Assembly (NCBI RefSeq): GCF_014851395.1
Contig: NW_024040040.1
Span: 16,205,000 to 16,268,999, forward strand
Length of the DNA stretch: 64,000 nucleotides
Reading direction: 5' to 3'
Source: Micropterus salmoides
Taxonomy: Eukaryota > Chordata > Actinopteri > Centrarchiformes > Centrarchidae
Of the stretch, positions 47,948 through 59,753 are shown one piece after another. Each line of letters begins with the position of its first letter. Within the stretch, counting starts at the first letter, position 1. The translations under genes were made by a program, and so were the position numbers. The notes under the pieces were generated by a model. It had not been told where the DNA came from, ran no database searches, and saw nothing but the letters and a program-made list of their open reading frames with translations.

Positions 47948-48214
47948 AGGATCATTTTGGTACTTTTTAACCTGGGCCATATTTTCACTCGTAGGGATAC
48001 TTTCCATGATGTCGTCGTCAGCAAAAGAAGCACTTTTTGTGGACGTAATTTTGACGGACATAATTGTCTAAAAGGAATACATTACAGCCACTGCAGTCGG
48101 TTCACAGCTGCGGGCTGAAACTATCTACTGCACAGATTCCGGAACTTTTTCTACCTATTTTGACATCAAAATATGTGAAAATGAGGCCCAGGTTTAAAAA
48201 TACCAAAATTACCT
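47948..48214 (+). mobile_element. MITE with about 40-bp terminal inverted repeats
   Basis: Bases 47948-47988 (starting AGGATCATTTTGGTACTTTT) and the reverse complement of 48175-48214 (starting AGGTAATTTTGGTATTTTTA) align over about 40 positions, both ending CCTGGGCC..ATTTTCAC. TTAA sits beside the right end (48215-48218) but not the left. The start matches the remnant at 34049. No coding capacity. Confidence 0.7.
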
Positions 48215-49284
48215 TTAAAGTACTGTTCGATACAAAATGGAATACATTTATTGAAACCTGCTTCTCTTTGTTTCTACAAAGTAGAGCCTATAAAATAAAA
48301 AAGTAAAAAAGTGGTGCTGCTATTGCGTCTGAGGAGAGGCAAGCTTTGGTGCTTGAAGGTTCAGGAGGACCTACAAACGTAGAGTATGAGCATTTTTAGT
48401 GGGTTTAAAAGGCTGTACAGTAATGAATGATCAGTTTAACACACACACAAAAAAATGAACAAGCAGATAACTTCCCTCAGCTGACACTCAACTACAGGGG
48501 CAGCTGGAGTCCCAACCGAGACACCACCAGCTCCTACTTACTGCTGTGATCCTTTATTGCTTGTTACCCCAAGCTAACCCACAAGTCAAAAAAGAAAAAA
48601 ATGATTATATATATATCTCAAATGATGCTTCCTTTCACCATTGACTTCTTGACAGGCTAAAGCCGGGGATGTAAGCCCTACTTCAAAGTGCAGTGTAAGG
48701 GGTGCAAGCTTTACATTCTGTTAATCTGACCTGTGGGCACCGCTTCAGCCACTAGCTCTAATGCTAATCCTTTCACTGTGCTGCTCTTCTATCTGGCTCT
48801 GCACTACACAGTGCACAGATCCTGGTGTCAAAGGGATTCTGAACCCCTGAGATATTTTAAATCGGCTTGTTGTTTCAAAACAATGCCAAAGACGGACTTG
48901 CTTGTCTCTTCAAGATATAATCAGGCTAAGAATTCACCAAAGAGCCTTTATTTTTAAGATAGATTGCCCTGGAGATGTGTAGGTTTAACAAGAACTACTG
49001 GCACTTAACATGCGCAGTGGGGTGACGGCTGCTTGCACTCTGTCACAACCATGCTGACACTTTCTGCTAATCATTCAGTGTTAGAAAGTAGCTGTGGAAG
49101 ACCACATGGAGAACATCTGGCTGGGATGACCTTATTAGCCTCCACTTTCTTCACATCAAGCATTGATTTCTAATAAGCTTTCCTTCCTGACAGCATTAAC
49201 TAGATTATTTGTTGGTTTTACATAGCAACAGAAAAGACTCTTATGGTCAGACTCTGTAGAAAAACAGATCCTTTTTAAGGCCGC
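48215..49284. other. Unassigned noncoding DNA
   Basis: No recognised repeat end, exon or RNA gene. Confidence 0.4.
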
Positions 49285-49560
49285 ATATTAGAGAAATAGA
49301 AATTTTGGGAAATACACTACAAATTACAGAACAGATTTATACCACACTCATATATGTACTTGAAATATCAAGCTATTGCCTAGAGATTTTAGCATACTTA
49401 GCATAAACATTGGAAACAGGGGAAAACAGCTAGCCTGGCTTTTTGCGAAGGAAAAAGAATCTGCCTGCCAGTATAGGTAAAAAACATTTTCAGATAGAAC
49501 CAGGCTAACTGTGTCCTCGTGTTCAAATTCTTCATGCTAAGCTAATGTAACCTGCCCAAG
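49285..49560 (+). repeat. Teleost dispersed repeat fragment
   Basis: ATTTTGGGAAATACACTAC, TTAGCATAAACATTGGAAAC and AACAGCTAGCCTGGCT occur in the order I recall from a repeat common in fish introns. The class is not known to me. No coding frame. Confidence 0.45.
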
Positions 49561-50385
49561 TCTCTATAGCTGTGTTTGCTGTCATCGGAGCACAGTTAGC
49601 TCATTACTCCCTTGTAAAACTCAAAATACTGCAAGAATTAGCCGTCCACAAGAAAGTTCTCACCAGTATAACTTTGGTTAAGCGTTAGCGTTAGTGTTGA
49701 ATTACATCTACTTTCGGAACATGAGTGAAGTTTGAGGGTAGAACTTCTAACAATCAACTCGGTCCTCTTCAAAACAAAACTCTGACAACAAACAAACTTG
49801 CTTTATAGTGTATCACTCCACCAAGCCAAACAAGTGCTAACACTGCAGCCAATGCACAAATTGTTAGGGACTTCCAATCTAAAATAAGGATTAGAATATG
49901 ACATGTTCATATGTGGTTATTATTAATCAAATTATGTCAAATATTCACATGTTAGTAAAATAAGGTGATCTACAAAATACATCTCCAAAAAAATCTTTAC
50001 TCTCTCAGTATCTCAAAGCTAAGATAAGATAGACCTTATTGTTCCCACAATGGGGAAATTTACAAATTACAGCAACTCCAGATACCACACAACATAACAA
50101 CAAAGAAATAAGAAAATACCTGTTAAAAATATAAATTAAAAAAGAATAGGAAAAGATATAATAGAAATAGAACAAATACTATATATACAGATGTGATTGA
50201 TATGGAACATTGCACAGGTCACAGCAGGCACGGTATAGAAATAGATATAAGTGCACAGGACAACATATATACAGTAGTATAGTTTAGAGGTAAAATAGTA
50301 GGCTAGTGAGAACTTCTCCTTTGCCGAGATGATCCATTCACCTCACAGGTGTGGCATATCAAGATGCTGATCAGACAGCCTAAGC

Positions 50386-50420
50386 AATATATATACATAT
50401 ATACACACATATATATATAT

Positions 50421-50467
<47 letters not shown>

Positions 50468-50480
50468 TATATATATACAT

Positions 50481-50524
<44 letters not shown>

Positions 50525-50532
50525 GTGTGTGT
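50386..50532 (+). repeat. Compound (TA)n(CA)n microsatellite
   Basis: TA and TACA units run from 50386 to about 50484, followed by (CA)n to 50520 and a short ATATGTGTGTGT mirror-like end. It lies in the 3' UTR of the minus-strand LINE. The apparent frames across it are artefacts. Confidence 0.95.
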
Positions 50533-50569
50533 AAAAAACTGTGGTAAGTGTAATGTCATCATTGCTGTG

Positions 50570-51040
50570 GTGAAAAGTCTGGCAGGCGCTGGAATGAAGG
50601 ACCTGTAGTTCCTTCTTGCACTGTGGATGCAGCAGTCTGTTGCTGAAGGCGCTGCTAAGGGACCAGACAGTCTCATGCAGCGGGTGAGAGGTGTTATCCA
50701 TGATTGACGTCAGCTTGGCTCACATCTCTTCTCACACACCTCCTCTATGGTGTCTAGAGGGCAGTCCAGGACAGCACGCTCACCAAGTTTATTGAGTCTT
50801 TTTCTGTCCCTTTCTATGCTTCCTTCTCCCCAATAGACTACTGCATAGAAGACTGCAGATGCCACCAAAGTCTTGATTTTAACAGTGTCCTGCATACACC
50901 AAAGGACCTCAGTCTCCTCAGCAGATGAAGACGACTTTAGCTCTTGTGCAGGACACCTGTGTTGTTGGACCAGTCCTTTTTATTTAACACCCAGCATTTT
51001 GCATGTTCCCACCATCTCAATATCCACACCCTGGATGTTC
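50570..51040 (-). pseudogene. LINE reverse transcriptase C-terminus (frameshifted)
   Basis: Three minus-strand frames together carry conserved C-terminal segments of a fish LINE ORF2: DWSNNTGVLHK (near 50960), LRRLRSFGVCRT (near 50910), VASAVFYAVVYWGEGSIERD and DRKRLNKL (50895-50710), then MDNTSHPLHETVWSLSSAFS and RLLHPQCKK (50701-50600). The change of frame between 50895-50710 and 50701-50303 and again upstream shows several indels. The catalytic domain itself is not present in this copy. The downstream Cys/Val- and Tyr/Ile-rich extension of the frame is read from the microsatellite and is not protein. Confidence 0.75.
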
Positions 51041-51060
51041 ACCGGTGCTGAGCTACTGTA

Positions 51061-54000
51061 AATATACACTACAGCCAGTTAGTTTTGTGATGTCAAACTA
51101 CTCCTTTAAGGATTCACACTGTTTCTTGAAATTCATGTTTGTGAGTGCAAATGGTTCAGATTCCATTACTTTTAAAAATGTCCCTAAAGAGGCTCCATCA
51201 CAACACCGTTTATCAAAAAAAACGGCTAGTCGACTGAAGCACATGCAAAAACTCAGTCTGTTCAGTGGTCTATTTGCTCGTAATCCCAGAAGTGTCATAG
51301 ATGATACATGTTGTACAGCAGCTGGCTCAATGCTAGCATATGAATGTTTTATAATTTGAAAGCAGCTTTAAGGCCTGATATTCCACTGTATCATTTTCAG
51401 CACTCTTAATGACCTCAATTCAAGAAGGATTTGGGTTTTAATGTACTGTACATGCCCAGAGTCATGGTAGTTATGATCCTCATATCTCTCACTGCACACA
51501 CTCACCATGCTAACGTGGCCTGGCATTTGCTGTAAACATTTATCCATATTCATAGTGAACAATTGACAGTGATGAAGCAGGACTTCTCAGGGCGTCTCAG
51601 GGAAGGATTCATTCCAGTTTATAGCCACATACTCAAAAGCCCACACACCTATACACACACCCATACTATGAATATTAATGTTGCTACCTGCTAGATGCCA
51701 GTTTGCATTGTGTGAATGAGGCCACTGATGCAGTTGGAGGGAGGTACACACACTTATTTAGTGCAACATCTTACACTGAAGGTTGCACATACACAAAAGC
51801 ATTTCGCTCCTTATAGCCTCTCTGTCACTATTCGATACGTCCAGGAGAGGCTGAGTGAAAGTGAAACTTAAAGTAACACCAGTCCCAGCTGCTACTAACC
51901 TCTATGATTTTAGGATTCATATTAGCGGCAAACAAGTTTGTTTTGTCCTCATCCTTAAAGTTTTTTCTCGTGTAAAAGTGAAACCTATTGTTTGAAAACT
52001 CAGCCGAATACAGTTTAAGTCCACCAACTTAGAGAGTTAATGGTAGTTAGCTGGTTAACTGCTTATATAATCTGCCAGCAACAGTTGTCATTACACCCCG
52101 TAAATTCAACAGTTACCAAAAAAAATGAGAAGCTGCTTTTGTTTACTTTTGACTCAAGTCAAGGACCTGTTGTGGTCACAAATGACCACGGTTTTTGAGT
52201 GGTAAATCTGCCACCAAGCTTGATAGGGATAGCCGGATGCTAATTGGTTAATCGTATCCTGCAGTACACCTATGGAACCATCTGCATTTGTTATGTTTCT
52301 CTATTGAGGGGTTTTATTTTAATTGGTCATGCTTCTGTAGGCTGCACCCCTCTCCTGAACTGCCATCTCTGAGCGGGTTTCCACCTCACCTGTGTCTCTG
52401 CATGCTCTGTGCCTTTCTAAGCAGGCGGCACATGTTGCTGCAGCTTCACTCCCCTGTATAGCAGTCCCATTATACTGTAAGCTGCCAGTGACATTTCCTT
52501 AGCATAGGCCTGGCATTTAGTTTGATGGACTTATTGACATTTGCTGTCTTATTTTTTTTCTCTATACTTTAAGAAAGAGTCCACAGGTCTGACCCCACTT
52601 CAAATCCCCCTCCGCTGCAACATAGCTCATGTCCCTTCAATTGGATTTGGTGTGCATGCGTGTTTTGATAAACAGCAATGTTGTGCATCTGTGAGGTGGG
52701 TAAGCCCACAGGGCTGCGCATCAGCATGCAGAACAGAGTTTGCTTGTGTGACTCTATGCATACTGAGATGCTGCTGCTGCTGTGAAGGCTTATCGATATT
52801 TTTAAAACCATAGACTCATAATTACAGCATATTTTGATTATGGTGAAAGCATAAAGTCATAATGGAGGTTGTATTTCAGAAAACGGGCCAGCTTGAATAG
52901 TAATAAGCGGTGAATATAATGGTCTCATAGAGTCCATTAATTAGTTTCCAAGCTCTGTAAGTTGAAATAAAGAGATGCGAGGGGGAGATCTGAGGCACTG
53001 ATAGTTAATGTGGCAGAATTAGCCAACCAGCATCTATCAGGTTTGGGTAGTGTCTCTCTATTTGTTTGTGTGTGTGTGTGTGTGTTCATTCAACCACAGT
53101 AGGGGTTGGTGCTGGAAAGAAAGATGTCCTTAATGAGAGAGCTGCAGGCGTAGATGCACACACATACACACAAACATGCAAAACATCCTCTATCAGTGCT
53201 GCTGTCTCACCTCATTTTGCTCCTTGCTGGCTTCGGTCTATGTTTATTTGGCACCGACCCCTTGAATCGGCCCGTGTGTAAAACCTCCCATCACCCACTG
53301 CTGCTCCCTCTCACTCCAGCTTCCTGGGCGAAATTAAAGCAACACCTGGACGTTTTACAGCATTTCCCACTATATTTTACAATGTTGTATTTCTTCCATC
53401 AGCTCGCTGCCAAGTTATGGGCAAAGAAGTTTCTACATTGGACCTTGGGTGACTCTTAAAAAACTGCTGGCTCGCTTTGTTCCAGACTGAAGAACAAAAG
53501 CTACTATTCGCTTTGCTGCGATTCAGTATCACACGCTGGATAAGAAGTGAATGCTAAAAATGCTAACATGCCATTTTCCATTTGACATCAAATATAATCA
53601 AATATCAAATATATACTTACAGTATATCTCGGCATCATGACAAGAGACAAGTGAAGAAAAATAAATTTTCAAAATGTCAGAGATGTCACTGAATCATGGC
53701 TAATGAGCCCTCCTTTGCGTCCTATTCTTCTCTTTTTACTGAATCTGAAATAGCCCACTCCTAGCCTACTATCTCTGCAATGTTTACACAAAAAAACACA
53801 TCAGATCTCTTGATTGCGGAGTAAGGCAGGACACAAGAGAGGGGATCCAACATGGAGAGGCAGAGCACTCCTGGCTTTTAGTTCAAGCCCCTTTCATGTA
53901 GCAATTTTAGGCTAAACATTATGTCACCTTAAAGACAGCTTTACATATTAGGTCATTTATCCTACCACAGTGGGAAGACCTGATAACTTTGCAACGCTAA

Positions 54001-54110
54001 AAGGTATATGAAGGTTAAAGGAGACTGGGAGCGATGCACCTCCACGGCCCATGTGCACTGGATGTAAAGGACAACTAGTCCCTGGAGTGTGGAGGGGCAA
54101 TGTTCAGTAG
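51061..54110. other. Unassigned noncoding DNA
   Basis: A (TG)n tract lies at 53067-53085. A repeat-free AT-rich patch at 52880-53040 is a weak regulatory candidate. Frames up to 118 codons (51003-51359) match nothing I know. Confidence 0.4.
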
Positions 54111-54620
54111 TAATAAAATGGGTCTGGGGCAGGAGATGGAGAAAAAGAAAGGGAGAGAAAGAAAGAGAGAGGCAGTAAAAAATGAATTACCGCATGCTGG
54201 AGAATGACAAGACAACAAACCCAGGAATGTTGCCCAAATAAAACCCGGAGGAAAATTACAGACAGACGATGGCAGAAAGCAAACAGGACCAAATAGCTGA
54301 CAATAACTGACGCAGGAGGGGAAATTAAACAAGAGACATCAGGAACAAACAACAGAGAAAGCAGGAGAAAGGTTGTGAGCAAAAGGGAATGTGGAGATAA
54401 TATTAGAAACAGGTCAGTGAACACCGTCCCCTCCCCCCTTCCCCCTTTCCACCACAGGCAGTGATGCTGTCAAACCAAACTACAGCAGATCTCCGTCTTC
54501 CCCTTCCTCCTCGCTGCCTGTCCTCCTTTCTTCATTTCCTTAGCCATCTTCCTCTTTTTTTCTGCATTTCTCTTGCCATTTCTCATTCCCCCACCTCATC
54601 GTTCTCTTAACACCAGCCTC
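54111..54620. repeat. Purine tract followed by pyrimidine tracts
   Basis: A nearly pure AG run lies at 54131-54172, and CT-dominated runs lie at 54427-54450 and through much of 54496-54615. The Leu/Ser-rich minus-strand frames at 54075-54424 are read from this bias. Confidence 0.6.
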
Positions 54621-57600
54621 TCCCTCATGAGCTGTGAATATCAAAGAAGCTCGGTCCTGGGCTGGCACCCCGCCTACACCTGCCTACCAGACTGCCTTCT
54701 CTGTGCCCAACTTCTTGCTGCCTAAGCGGCCATGCTGCACTGATGTGCCCCCCACACCAAGGTTAAACTGAACCCCCACAGACAGAACTGAAAATGGTGT
54801 GGGGCACCACAGTTCTTCAGAGGTCAAACAGGGTTTTTGCATTTAACATTGGTATAAAACACAGAGAATCAGCAAATCTTCACTTTTGAGAGGTTTGACC
54901 CAGCAGTGTTTTTTTGCATGATGAATGATTTAAAACAATTGAGATTTTCCGAATTGTAGGTCATTTAGTTTTTGTCTGTCAACTAAAATCCTTCAGATAA
55001 ATCCATTACAGATTGAGAACAACTGCTTTGAGCCACCTTACTTGAACTCACATTCTGTCTGTAAAAGACAAAATATTTGAATGTGTGCAGCACTATTTGT
55101 GTTTTAGCGTTCTCTGGCACTGTTGCCACGTGATGATGATGTCATCACTTTGTCAAATATTCATTTGTCTGACACAACGGCAATATGACAAACATACTGT
55201 TACTGTTTTTCTTCGCGAATGAAAATATGATGTTTTGGCGATATATAAAAAAAAAGTGTGAAAGTTCATCCTTGACCTTGGAAACTTACTTACATACTTT
55301 GATATAATAAAAAAGCTCCAAAAAAGCTTTTAAATGGACCTTGATTTAGATTTTTTTGTTAGTTGTTAGTTTTATGTGGCCAGGTTTTAAGAATCCATCT
55401 CTGAGATTTCTACCTCGACCAGTAGAAGGGAATAAAATGTAATTTGTAGTGCAAAAGGTGCAGCAAAAAAAAAAAAGTCTTCTTACAATGTCCCTATTAC
55501 GGCTGGAACATGCGTCTCTGTGCTGCCTGTAAAATAGGTGAAAGTGCATGGGGTTTATAAAGAGGGCCTTTAAGAGCGTGTGCATTGTGATATTTGTGTG
55601 CATTAATATACAGAGATAAATTTCTACAGGCCTGTGTTTGTATACAATCCTGTTGTGATGGCTTCACATTTAAGTACAAATCTTTCCACAGCAATCTGCT
55701 TTCTTCATCCTCTGTGACGACCACTGCTAGTGACTGTCACATCTGCTTTAGTAGCTAATGAAAACCACGCCACGACCGTGAAACGTTTACAGTTGACCAG
55801 CCCTTCACCCAATCTTCTCCGACAAATAAGCAGAGCGTCCCCACATGAGTCATCCTAACATCCTTTTCACATCTGCTGTTAGTGTGTTGCGTCACTCCTC
55901 CCTTATTTGACACACTTAATTGCACTTCATTACAGTTTGGGGAGATTTTGAGCAGGTGTTGTGCCACTTTCCAATACTGATAGAAAATGACACTTCTCTC
56001 TCACCAAGGGGTATCACTTGGATTTTAACCGCCCAGCATGAGGCTTTAATAAATTTTTTTTTTTTTAAAGTAATACTGATCTCACATCTGCAAGCTCAAA
56101 TGACTACCTGGTGTCCCGGAAAGAAGAGGAATCTGGCAGAATTTGAGCTAAAGCACAAACACAGATCCTAGAGAAAATATATTTACTGTATGTGGTGGTA
56201 TTAAAGGCGGTGGTGTAGAGAGAAATGGATTTGAAAAACAAGCTTGGGACTTGGCAAAATCTGCAAAAAAAAAAAAAAAAAGGTCTGCAGTGAGAGTGAA
56301 CAAGAAAAGATCAGTGTCCTTGTAAATCTGTTACTATGGTACTTCTAAGCACAGCTATGGGATGAAGTAAATTTCCACCTTATGCTGTAATAAATCATCA
56401 GTTTGCAATAATCATTTAATCCCAGAAGTGATTCTTCTTCTACTTGAATTTGTTGTACATGTTGTATAGCATGCCTTAAGTTCTTGCATACAGCTGAACA
56501 GAGACAAATCATGCCTGCTGCATTGCATTCTAGTCCATTGAGGCTGGAGGTGGATTTTTCCCCACACACACAGTAGATGATCTAGACCACAAAAAAATAT
56601 GTTGCTCTGTCATTTCGATGGGCTGACACCATGCTGACTGCCGTTGATATTTAATATAGCTGACGCATCTTCTGCTATCAAACTCCACTGTAGATTTCCC
56701 GAGGTATCCGAAACCACAACATCTCTGTTTGGCCAGGTGTAAAAATACAATGTACCACCAAGCCACAGAAATGCAACGGTCAGAAGCTTTTTACTTATTT
56801 CAGGGTGGATTTGCTTCTTTATCCCCTAATGCTTTGGCCAAATTCCAGCAACGGGAGGCTGTGTTTGTCCTGATAAATTAAAAAAATAATTTGTGCAGAT
56901 AAATGTGAAATAATCCCCCAGCAAAGTCAGCTAAGCGTAGCATTATCCGCAGCTATCATAAACGCTTGTAATGATAACTGCCCTTCATCTGGGGACAAAA
57001 ATTCCCATATAAAGTCCAAAGCTTATTTCTAAAAAGCTTCACTCTATCTTTAAGAGCTTCTATTGGTTGACGAGCCATCACTTATCCTTATTGCTCCTTT
57101 AGGGAAGCGTATGCTTGCTCCTCTGGGGTGGACAGGTTTCTCTGTCAGGTACGAAGGTAGATGGTATTTATCTTGTCATCTGAGATGGGCAGGGGATTTA
57201 TTTAAGGTGTTAAGGACGGTAGGATGGATGGAGGGCGTCGGTTGTTAAGGATGGTTGTCTCGTGACAGCTTCATAAACAGCAAAGTGGGATGCCCTCATC
57301 GCAGAAGGGCTATTTAGTAATTTTATGTCTCACTGACTCAGGATAAAACCAATAGTCATGCATGGGGCTGCTGCATTTCAGCTCCTCAGAAAGTTGATAT
57401 GCTTCATTGTTTCATTGTTTATATAAAACGATCGATTAGAGCAGCTTTAGGTAGGCTACCACATTTAAATAATGATCCATCCGATTTTACATTAATTTGA
57501 AAACCAGGCAAAGACTGTGGACAGTGACGTGACCTTTGCATGTTACAAGTTCATACAAGGATCCTGAGAAGTAAGCATCAACTTTTATGGTGTAAATCAC

Positions 57601-58185
57601 AGCAGGTTCCCAAAAGGATGTAATAGAAGTATATATTTTCCTCTCTGCAGGAGACACAAAAACAGAATTTCACAGCAATTTAAACAAGCACAATATACCA
57701 CCCACAGCAGAGCATGTCAACTTAAAATCAGAAAGTAAAATGGTTAACACTCAGAAGACTGAGGAGCTGAAAATCCAATACAGCTCCATTCTTGCGTCTG
57801 TGTTTGTTGATGTCGCTCCAATCTAGCCAAGTGCTGTGTCAATGACGGGGTCACAGATTCTGTGAGAAGCTGCAAGTTATTTTGGGCTTTCCACCAATCA
57901 ACTGCTCAACATGCTGACCCCTTGTATTGCAAAAGCCTGCTGGGTATCGATTGGACCGCCCAGTGCTCCAGGTGTCCTTCCACTCATCCACTGAGTCATT
58001 TAAGTGCAGCTCAGGGGAAGAGAAATGAACCCTTAGAGAATAAGTGAAAATTGCCCTCTGCATTTCCCAGCTCCAGGAAGGTTCTCTTACTGTGGCATTT
58101 TGTTACACATCTTAATATCTCCGTTTTCATCTTTTGAATGTTTTGGATGTGCTGCTGATTTTGAGAGCACAATCTATTTGTCTTC
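54621..58185. other. Unassigned noncoding DNA
   Basis: A-runs occur at 55466-55478 and 56265-56281. A repeat-free patch at 56870-57070 has TAAT cores. No gene, RNA gene or transposon terminus recognised. Confidence 0.4.
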
Positions 58186-58186
58186 C

Positions 58187-58214
58187 TTATCTATCTATCC
58201 TATCTATCCATCCA

Positions 58215-58255
<41 letters not shown>

Positions 58256-58259
58256 TTTT
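58187..58259 (+). repeat. (TCTA)n(TA)n microsatellite with T-run
   Basis: TCTA/TCCA units pass into (TA)n at about 58216-58247 and then a run of T. Confidence 0.95.
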
Positions 58260-59299
58260 CCTAATGTGTGTGCTGTTACGGAGCAACAAAAGATTTTCAG
58301 TCTGCAAACATGAGGATGGAAATGGAGAGAACATTTTGACATAGGCAACATTGGTCAAGCAAAGTGGAGGGCTTTCACATTTTCGTCATACAATAGATCA
58401 GAATAGAATGTAGTAAATTTCAAGCTTCAAGAAACCTGATATTTTAGCTTATAACCAGTTTATAACAAAGCATGCATCTTATCTGGAACTGTATGCAGTT
58501 TTCATTTTTAATCAAGTTTACTGTCATCAGGTTATTCCTGTGGTTTATGTGATTAATGCCTAATATCTAGATAACTAGAAAAGCTTTCATAGTTACAAGT
58601 TATACATGTCAATGAGCTTTATTCATGTCACTTGGATTTCCTTGGATTAATCCTTAAGCATCCTAATTTCATTCAAACTTTATACATAAAGTAATGTTGT
58701 CATAACACGAATGCAAGGCAATTAGTTGTATCCCCTTTCCCTGTATACTTACATGCACATTGTTTACATGAGCCTTAATTCAAGGCTTCAAGTGTTTTAT
58801 ATTCTTTAAACTGTGTATTATTATAGTATTATAGTCACAGTCACACTGGTATATTGTACTTAAAATTGTGTTGTCTTTGTATCTTAGCTTTGATAGCCAT
58901 TTGTATCTGCAAAATAATGATGTTAGAGCCATTTTATAAACTAATTCCATTCAAATGTGTATTTTCATTTGTGGTTTAATACGTAATACATAAAAATTAC
59001 ATTCTTTTCTATTTTGCCTGCTTTGAATATTAATTACATGGCAGAGCAAGGTTCTGTCAATGTAAGCACAGCTGAACCGAATTCTGTACAGAAACAGCCT
59101 CAGTGATAACAATAAGAAAAGATGGATTATATTAATAAATACCATGAATAGACCAAAACCAACAATTACTTGATCCTACTAACAAGTATTGTCTGTGTAG
59201 CCAAAGGCTCATATAGCTCAATGCTCAGCGCCATAGAACTCAATTGTTTTCCAAATATACCATTAACATATATATATTTTTGATATGTTCTTATAGATA
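58260..59299. other. Unassigned noncoding DNA
   Basis: AT-rich sequence with no recognised element. Confidence 0.4.
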
Positions 59300-59370
59300 G
59301 CCAGAGAAAAGATAGGGAAACCAAACTAAAGCATTGTTGGTTCTTGTCTTTTCATGGGATTTGTTGACAT
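59300..59370 (+). repeat. Unclassified dispersed repeat, copy 2
   Basis: Same orientation and about 36 of 42 identities over its core with 1148-1189. It shares AAGCATTGTTGGTT, GTCTTTTCATGGG and TTTGTTG. Downstream sequences differ between the copies. Confidence 0.45.
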
Positions 59371-59654
59371 CACCAGTGTTATCCTGTAAGTCTGTTGTGT
59401 GGCACATATTTTTTTTTCCACCAAGAGAAAAACACACTGATATATACATGCCAGTCATCAGCATATTGTTAAAATGGAAAGTACCTCGTAATGCAAATTT
59501 TCTAGAGCTTTGGAATGCATCCTGTGGCCTTCATCAGTGGATGGAGTTTGTTCAGTTGTCATAGAGATACTTCAGTGGTTCTCTTGTGACCAGAGTATGG
59601 CATTTTAGTCATGTTTTTCATAAAAAAAAAAAAAAAAATTACATACACACACAC

Positions 59655-59656
<2 letters not shown>

Positions 59657-59747
<91 letters not shown>

Positions 59748-59753
59748 ACACAC
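59657..59753 (+). repeat. (TA)27(CA)n microsatellite abutting the Tc1-like element
   Basis: (TA)n runs from 59657 to 59710 and (CA)n from 59711 to 59753 with one TA interruption, then passes without spacer into GCTGGTC of the transposon's left repeat. Confidence 0.95.

Larger units (their letters stand above)
50018..51060 (-). mobile_element. Non-LTR LINE, 3' end, minus strand
   Basis: On the minus strand the segment reads from reverse-transcriptase C-terminal coding sequence (51060 to about 50580) into a 3' UTR and finishes with ATTTCCCCATTGTGGGAACA and a short TATCTTATCTT tail (about 50060-50020). That tail is typical of a fish LINE group distinct from L2; I do not assign the clade. The 3' UTR now contains the (TA)n(CA)n tract at 50386-50532. 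Confidence 0.75.

Noticed and set aside
50303..50534. Cys/Val and Tyr/Ile repeat proteins across 50.3-50.5 kb
   Set aside because: Read from the (TA)n(CA)n tract on either strand. Only the first 45 or so residues of the 50701-50303 minus-strand frame are LINE sequence.
52172..52189. GTGGTCA CAAA TGACCAC inverted repeat as a nuclear-receptor site
   Set aside because: Seven-base arms with a four-base gap are expected several times by chance in 64 kb, and the gap is not the three bases of a classic estrogen response element.
54075..54424. Leu/Ser-rich 85- and 106-codon minus-strand frames as membrane proteins
   Set aside because: They overlap in two frames of the same purine-biased DNA. Hydrophobic runs follow from CTT/TTC/TCC triplets.
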